From Polytrichum commune (Eukaryota > Streptophyta > Polytrichopsida > Polytrichales > Polytrichaceae): a stretch of 64,000 nt of DNA. The translations under genes and the position numbers were made by a program. Location of the stretch: assembly GCA_950295325.1 (NCBI GenBank), contig OX485807.1, positions 36,920,440 through 36,984,439 of the forward strand. The letters are read 5' to 3'. Positions 58,851 to 64,000 of this stretch are shown one piece after another (position 1 is the first letter of the stretch; every line of letters begins with the position of its first letter). The notes beneath the pieces were generated by a model, which saw only the letters and a list, made by a program, of their open reading frames with translations, made no database searches and had not been told where the DNA came from.

Positions 58851-60810
58851 TTAGCCCATGTGCACCCAGGCGCCCTTTGCAGGAATGCCGTTCTGCACCA
58901 GGAAGAGGATGTAGTATTGTTGAGGAGCGACGTTGGCATTGGGAGGAGCCGTGACCTGGCACGACCACCCTCCGCCCGCCGTCACAGGCACCGAAGTCTT
59001 GAGACTGAGTTGCCTTTGGCCTTGCGAGAAGGAATGTGTGGAGTAAGGCGCGCTATTCATGTTCACTCCCACGCCGCCCACTCTGGCGCCCACCACGAAC
59101 GTCACGGTGAACACCTGATTGTATCCGAACCGCCCGGGCACGCCAGTGATTCTGGGTCTCACGTTGTTGAAACTGCAAAGGAACGTTCCATGACAACCGG
59201 GTCAGTACAAGCGATCCAAAACAGAGTGCCGAATCTATAATCGATGGCACCTCCTAAACATTACTAGCACGCACAGTTGTGTCCGAATCTGTTATTATCC
59301 AAGTCACTACACGAACCCCGTGTAAACTACAAGGCCGTATTTCATATCAACTACTCGCGAACCAGACATTCTTCGAGATGTAGACTGCTTTCATCTGGAA
59401 AAGAATAAATCCATGTTTCTACGACGATTGGGTGTACTGATGAATTCTGCCTCCTCGAGGTGGTCCTCTCAGAACGTAGTAGACCATGGCGGATCCCGGG
59501 ACTCTATCCGAATTGCAAATTTTACAAACCACTTACTTGGCACCAAGGTAGGGTGGCGAGAAGGCTTCCACTCGGAGCTGCGTAGGGAATGGACCGCTGA
59601 AAGTGTAGAATTGGTGGGTGTTGCTTCCGGCCACCATGATCCGCCCGTCGGTCAGCAGATTGGCGGTGGAGTGGTACATCCTCGCAATGCCGGTCCCCGC
59701 GAGCACCTGGAACCGCGTTCCAGCAGCCGCGCCTGGGGCGTACTTCACCGGGTTGAGAGCAGGATTATTGGCCAATCCCCATCCTTGGTACCCGTTTTGC
59801 GCTCCGTTGATGATCATGATGTTGCCGTCGGGTGTGTTGAGCATTTCTCCCATATTTCGACGGATGGGCATGTTCTCCATCGCCCAACCTCCCCCGCCCC
59901 CGGTCGCCACGAGTCTCCCGCAGCTCGCGGACGCGGCTGCCCCTGGGTTATGGGCCGTCGCCCCTCCGCACACCATGATCTCTGCTCTCCCGAATCCCGT
60001 CTGCCATGTCAGTGGGAGCATGGCGGCAGACCCTGCGGACGGGTAGTTTCGGGGGTTGCCGGGGATGGCAGGGTAATTCCTCGTCACCGCGCCGCTGTTG
60101 TAGTTCAGGGCAACGGCGTTCCTATTCGAGAAGATAAAAAGTTCTCCTGTGGGCAAAAGGTACACGAAGGGGTACAGATTGTCGGCCCCGTTCAGCATCC
60201 CCAACCCGAACGCCCCCTCTCCCCCTGCCCTCTTGGGCACGAACTCGTAATTTGCCTCGCCTATGCCGCCCACCACAATTTGCCGGTTGCCTCCGGGAAG
60301 AACATGGTTGGAGGCGTACCACCTTCCTTTCGCCAACGGCACATTCGTCTCCACCCAGTCGCAATTTCCCCCACTCGGGCAGGGAGCTAGCGTCCTGATC
60401 TTGAAGTTGCCATCTCTCCAGCCTCCGGTCTGCACCATGGTGCCATCGGCCATGAACTGCCCCGAGGAGCACCAAGTATCTGTGTTGATGAACAAAGCGC
60501 GAACGGTGTTGCGCCCGGGTGTGAACATGACCGAGTGAGCGGTGCAATCGTGCTTGAGCACGAGGTCCTGAGGATTGTTGCGGCATCTCCCCCCCGGCAA
60601 TGCGATTTGCGACGGCCCAATGTTGGTCCGGTCGAGCATGATGGCCGTGTCGTAGTGAGTGAGAGCACAATGCATGGCAGCAATACCAGCATTGTTGATC
60701 AGGACTTGCCATGTGCCCTGCCCTCTCACCACAACCACAGTCCACATGAACCACTGCACGAGTGCGAGTAAGCCTACCAGGGTCTTCTTACCCCCACCCA
60801 TCCTCATCAT
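58851..60810 (-). CDS. GLOX: Glyoxal-oxidase-like copper radical oxidase, gene 3 (arm 2)
   Basis: Minus strand, exons 60810-59537 and 59172-58851, with an intron at 59536-59173. The 531-residue product is identical to gene 2, including signal peptide, Cys114, Tyr165, Tyr379-His380 and His471. Other reading frames through the gene are also identical between the arms, so the DNA match is not merely protein-level conservation. The gene points towards gene 2 (convergent). It carries at least 370 bp of the same upstream sequence with the candidate TATA box, so both copies could be expressed and would raise dosage of one enzyme. Confidence 0.94.
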
Positions 60811-61175
60811 TTCGGTGCTTAATCTACACCTTCTCAGAATCAGAGATCAAGGCCTCCAGACTCTGAGTTTGCCACTACTCCAGCAGCTCCGAAATCAAAC
60901 AACTCGATGCATCCACTTGCTCAACTCTAACACCTCGACTCAACTCGGCCTGATCACATGTGAACTTAACTAATGTCGATCGTTGTCTCTGCTGCTCCAA
61001 CTTTGCACAGGCTATGCCAGAGCATCCAGACACGTCACCAATAAATGTCTGTCGCCTTCTCTAGAGCCAAAACACTTTTCCGCTTCAAATGTACAACGGT
61101 GCTTCGCTTCGGATGGCGGAGTTGTAAACCAAAGCTGTGCGATCCACAACTGCAATGCTCGTCGTCTTGCCGAGG

Positions 61176-61183
61176 TTATAAAT
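61176..61183 (-). promoter_or_regulatory. Candidate TATA box of GLOX gene 3
   Basis: TTATAAAT on the plus strand; mirror of 44083-44090. Confidence 0.4.
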
Positions 61184-61455
61184 ACGCGATGGGAGGCGGG
61201 GTCGCCTAGTCAGCACTCCTCGTGTCGTGAACAGGTAGGGAATTTCACTCATTGACGATCCCCTTGGATTCATCGGAAAACCGCGCGTCTGCAACTTAAA
61301 GAAATGAATGTGCACCCCCGACCACTGATGACCGAGTCGGTTTTGCACGTAATCGTTCTCAAATTTCTATTGTTAGCAGAACGCAGGGAGGTAGACTTGT
61401 GCCCAGGTCACCAGGCCGTGCTTCCACTCTTTACTGCCCGTTGGGGGAGGGGGAT

Positions 61456-61672
61456 CGATGAACGGGGAGAACCGGCTGCTACTTGCAGATGAATCGGTTG
61501 AGTTGGAGAAATAATCGGTTGAAGCTCAAGACTCCAGGAAAATTACCCGTCATTTTGGAGGAATTCATAGAATAAACCCCGCTCTTATCAAAGAAAACTG
61601 AAGGATGTCAACATGTGACCGGTCGGACTTGGAAACACTGGGATGTATGCCCGGAATTCTCCCCGGACACTG
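61456..61672 (+). mobile_element. hAT-like MITE, family B, complete copy in arm 2
   Basis: Starts CGATGAACGGGGAGAACC and ends TTCTCCCCGGACACTG. Flanks share GGGGGAT with a one-base offset, an imperfect 8-bp duplication. Confidence 0.85.
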
Positions 61673-61838
61673 ATGGGGGATGAGGGTGGGTGAATTGCCT
61701 CATACGAGCACACCTCCCTTTCATCAACGTAAAGGCCTTGAAATACTATGCCGCCCAGAGTAGATTTCATGCCGGATTTAGCATTAAAGACCCAAACTTT
61801 GTCTAATGTCATACGAGAGGCATTGGGCACAATCTTAC

Positions 61839-63121
61839 GGGGATGTTAAAGTTCCCCCACGAACTTAAAGTGGGTAGATTCGGGCAGAGACAGCCCCCGG
61901 CCAAAAATTCCAGATTTTTTGGACCCGACTGAAAATTGTCGCCCGCCCGCCTGACTTTGAAAAAATTATTGCCCTTGCATTCTTGAAGGCCACTTATTCA
62001 CAAATCCCATATTGAGTGCACTTCACCTTCCAGGTCCAAAATCCAATGTATATGTTCACTTCCATTGAGTAAATAAGCAATTGACTAGGATTTCATTTTC
62101 AAAGTGAAACCGCCAATAAAGCATGTAAATAATTTTGAAGTCAAAAATATTATAAAACCATCATTAGCACCGAGGTTATGATTTTTGTGACTTGCCATTG
62201 AAAGGGTCTTTGTCATTCTAAAATGGAACTAAAATTTGTGGTTTAAATTTATTAGGCTATATATTATAATATTTTAGTTAATACCTTATACTTTCACAAA
62301 TTTTCCATACGCATTAAAAATTAGTAAGTGTGATTGAATGTATTTAAGTCTAATTAATCCTGATTAATTTTAATCAACCCTAATTAAATGATAAAGCATG
62401 CTTACCAAATTAATTAAGCCTAATCAATGATTAAATATACGTACTGGAATACTATTATACTTAATTAATTATCAAACCTTATTAATTATACTCACTGAAA
62501 TACTAATTATACTTAATTAATAAGGCTCAATTGATTTCGTAAGCATACTTTCTGATTTAATTGTTTTTAATTAGGATTAATCATAATGGAATAGACTTAA
62601 ATACATTCAATCACACTTAATTAGTTTAAATACGTACGAGAACTTTGTGAAAGTAGAAGGTATAAACTAAAAGATTACAATATTTAACATACTAAAAATA
62701 AAACAGAAACAAATTATTTCCATTTTAAGAATGACAAAGACCCTTTCAATGGCAAGTCACAAAAATCATAACCTCAGTGCTAGTGAGGGTCTTATAAAAA
62801 ATTTTACTTCCAAGTTATTTACATACTTTATTGGCGGTTTTAACTTTGAAAATGAAATCCCAATCAATTGTTTATTTACTCAAAGGAAGTGAACATATAT
62901 ATATATATAGGATTTTGGACCTTGAAGGTGAAGTGCACTCAATATGGGATTTGTGCATAAGTGGCCTCCAAGAATGCAAAGGCAATAATTTTTTCAAAGT
63001 CGGGCGAGCGGGCAACAATTTTCGGTCGGGTCCAAAAACTCTTGAATTTTTGGTTGGCGACTGCCCGTGTCCGAATCTACCTCCCCTATAAGTTCGTGGG
63101 GGGGAACTTTAACGTCCCCCC
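61839..63121. mobile_element. Long foldback element (1283 bp), Mutator-like duplication
   Basis: Starts GGGGATGTTAAAGTTCCCCC and ends GGGGGAACTTTAACGTCCCC. The left and right halves are inverted copies over nearly their whole length, so the single strand could fold into a hairpin of about 600 bp. Flanks CAATCTTAC (61830-61838) and CGATCTTAC (63122-63130) are a 9-bp duplication with one mismatch, which fits Mutator-like transposition. No coding capacity. A shorter relative lies at 18440-19215. Confidence 0.85.
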
Positions 63122-64000
63122 CGATCTTACAAAGTGTCAAGTTTTTATGTTAAATGGATGAGAGATACACTCATATGCGATGATCTTCTCCCTCCGTTGG
63201 GCCGAGAGTGGGGGTGGGGGACCGCCCTCGACTAGTCAAGGTATGTGGTTTTATTGTGGGCGCTTGGAACTTCACATAGAAATTTCAATGTCGAAGCGAA
63301 TTGGGAATCGTCTCATCTGGTGAGCAGCAATTGCCGAATCACACAATCTATCATTCCAGTTCCAAAACCAGAGTGCAAATGCGAGTATTGTTGTAACAGG
63401 TCATAATGAATAGTGTCTTTCTTTTTAAAGCGATGACATTAGCCCTCAACATAACACATCTCATTTTGTACTACAAACCCTACAAGTATATACCACTCAA
63501 ATAAAGGTAAAGCATGTCCACTGAATTATGCCCACGTTGAAAATAAGCTAGTTCATTCACACATTGAGGCCCGCCCACATACCTTATGCGATTCTGCATC
63601 GCCCAAGTCTCATGGTGAATCAATCCCACTACATTGTTTATGGTATTTAGTGTCACTTACTATTTGGAGTTACATTGTGCTATATAAAGTTTTTCATTAT
63701 GGCTATAAAAATATGGTCACTACATCTAATTGTAACCTTAATAAAAGAAAAGTGACCCCTACTATAATCATGACACAAATGGATAGGGTTGTCATTGGTG
63801 ATCAATATCACATGACAACAATGGATGATGTGAGTTGGATTAAACCAACACGTCTATTTTCATTCTTTCCTTTTAAACCTCAGGGCCCCCTTTTGTACAT
63901 CCACCTTTACTTCAACTTTATTAATAGCATTTCTAAATGTACAAAGTCAAGAAAACTACTATCTCTCCCTCATAATTATCTATATGATGTACACTAATGC

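Larger units (their letters stand above)
56557..64000 (-). repeat. Arm 2 of the large inverted repeat (runs to the window end)
   Basis: Reverse-complement partner of 42190-50345. Here both MITEs at the core borders are complete (57066-57435 and 61456-61672). It also carries the 1.28-kb foldback element at 61839-63121 that arm 1 lacks. Homology with arm 1 is still present at the last bases, so the arm continues past the window. Confidence 0.93.

Noticed and set aside
1-64000. tRNA, rRNA or other structured RNA genes
   Set aside because: None recognised by eye; short cloverleaf genes could be missed without a covariance search.

Overview
The window reads as a stretch of land-plant nuclear genome. 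It has intron-containing secreted copper-radical oxidase genes of the glyoxal-oxidase (GLOX) family set in AT-rich intergenic DNA packed with plant-type transposable elements (Ty3/gypsy, Ty1/copia, LINE, several hAT-like MITEs, foldback elements). Species cannot be told from the sequence alone. Only four long coding regions look intact: one retrotransposon gag-pol polyprotein and three GLOX genes, two of which are identical copies.

Layout. 1-660 is a degenerate tandem repeat of about 181 bp. 2405-13680 is a complete, young Ty3/gypsy element with a perfect 5-bp target duplication and an intact 2079-residue Gag-Pol. It sits inside a decayed minus-strand ORF whose reading frame continues across the insertion point (13989-13686, then 2404-1470). 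15.9-20.8 kb holds MITEs, a foldback element and very short LINE insertions. 21.8-23.6 kb is GLOX gene 1. 27.1-32.9 kb is an old, broken gypsy element on the minus strand with a MITE in its 3' end. 34.2-36.2 kb has a SWIM-like ORF remnant cut by a solo LTR, then a MITE containing seven palindromic tandem units. 38-41.8 kb has more MITEs and a LINE 3' fragment.

The right third is one large imperfect inverted repeat: arm 1 about 42.19-50.35 kb, arm 2 about 56.56 kb to the window end, with a loop of about 6.2 kb holding a copia relic. Each arm carries a GLOX gene (genes 2 and 3), convergent and identical. The 4.4-kb core (43654-48089 versus 57177-61612) is the same length and nearly free of differences. 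The homologous flanks on both sides are clearly diverged and rearranged, which suggests arm-to-arm gene conversion.

The GLOX genes probably encode secreted oxidases that turn aldehydes into acids with release of hydrogen peroxide in the cell wall. All keep the copper/radical residues, and all share one phase-2 intron near the 3' end. The rest of the window is mostly mobile DNA in several nested layers.
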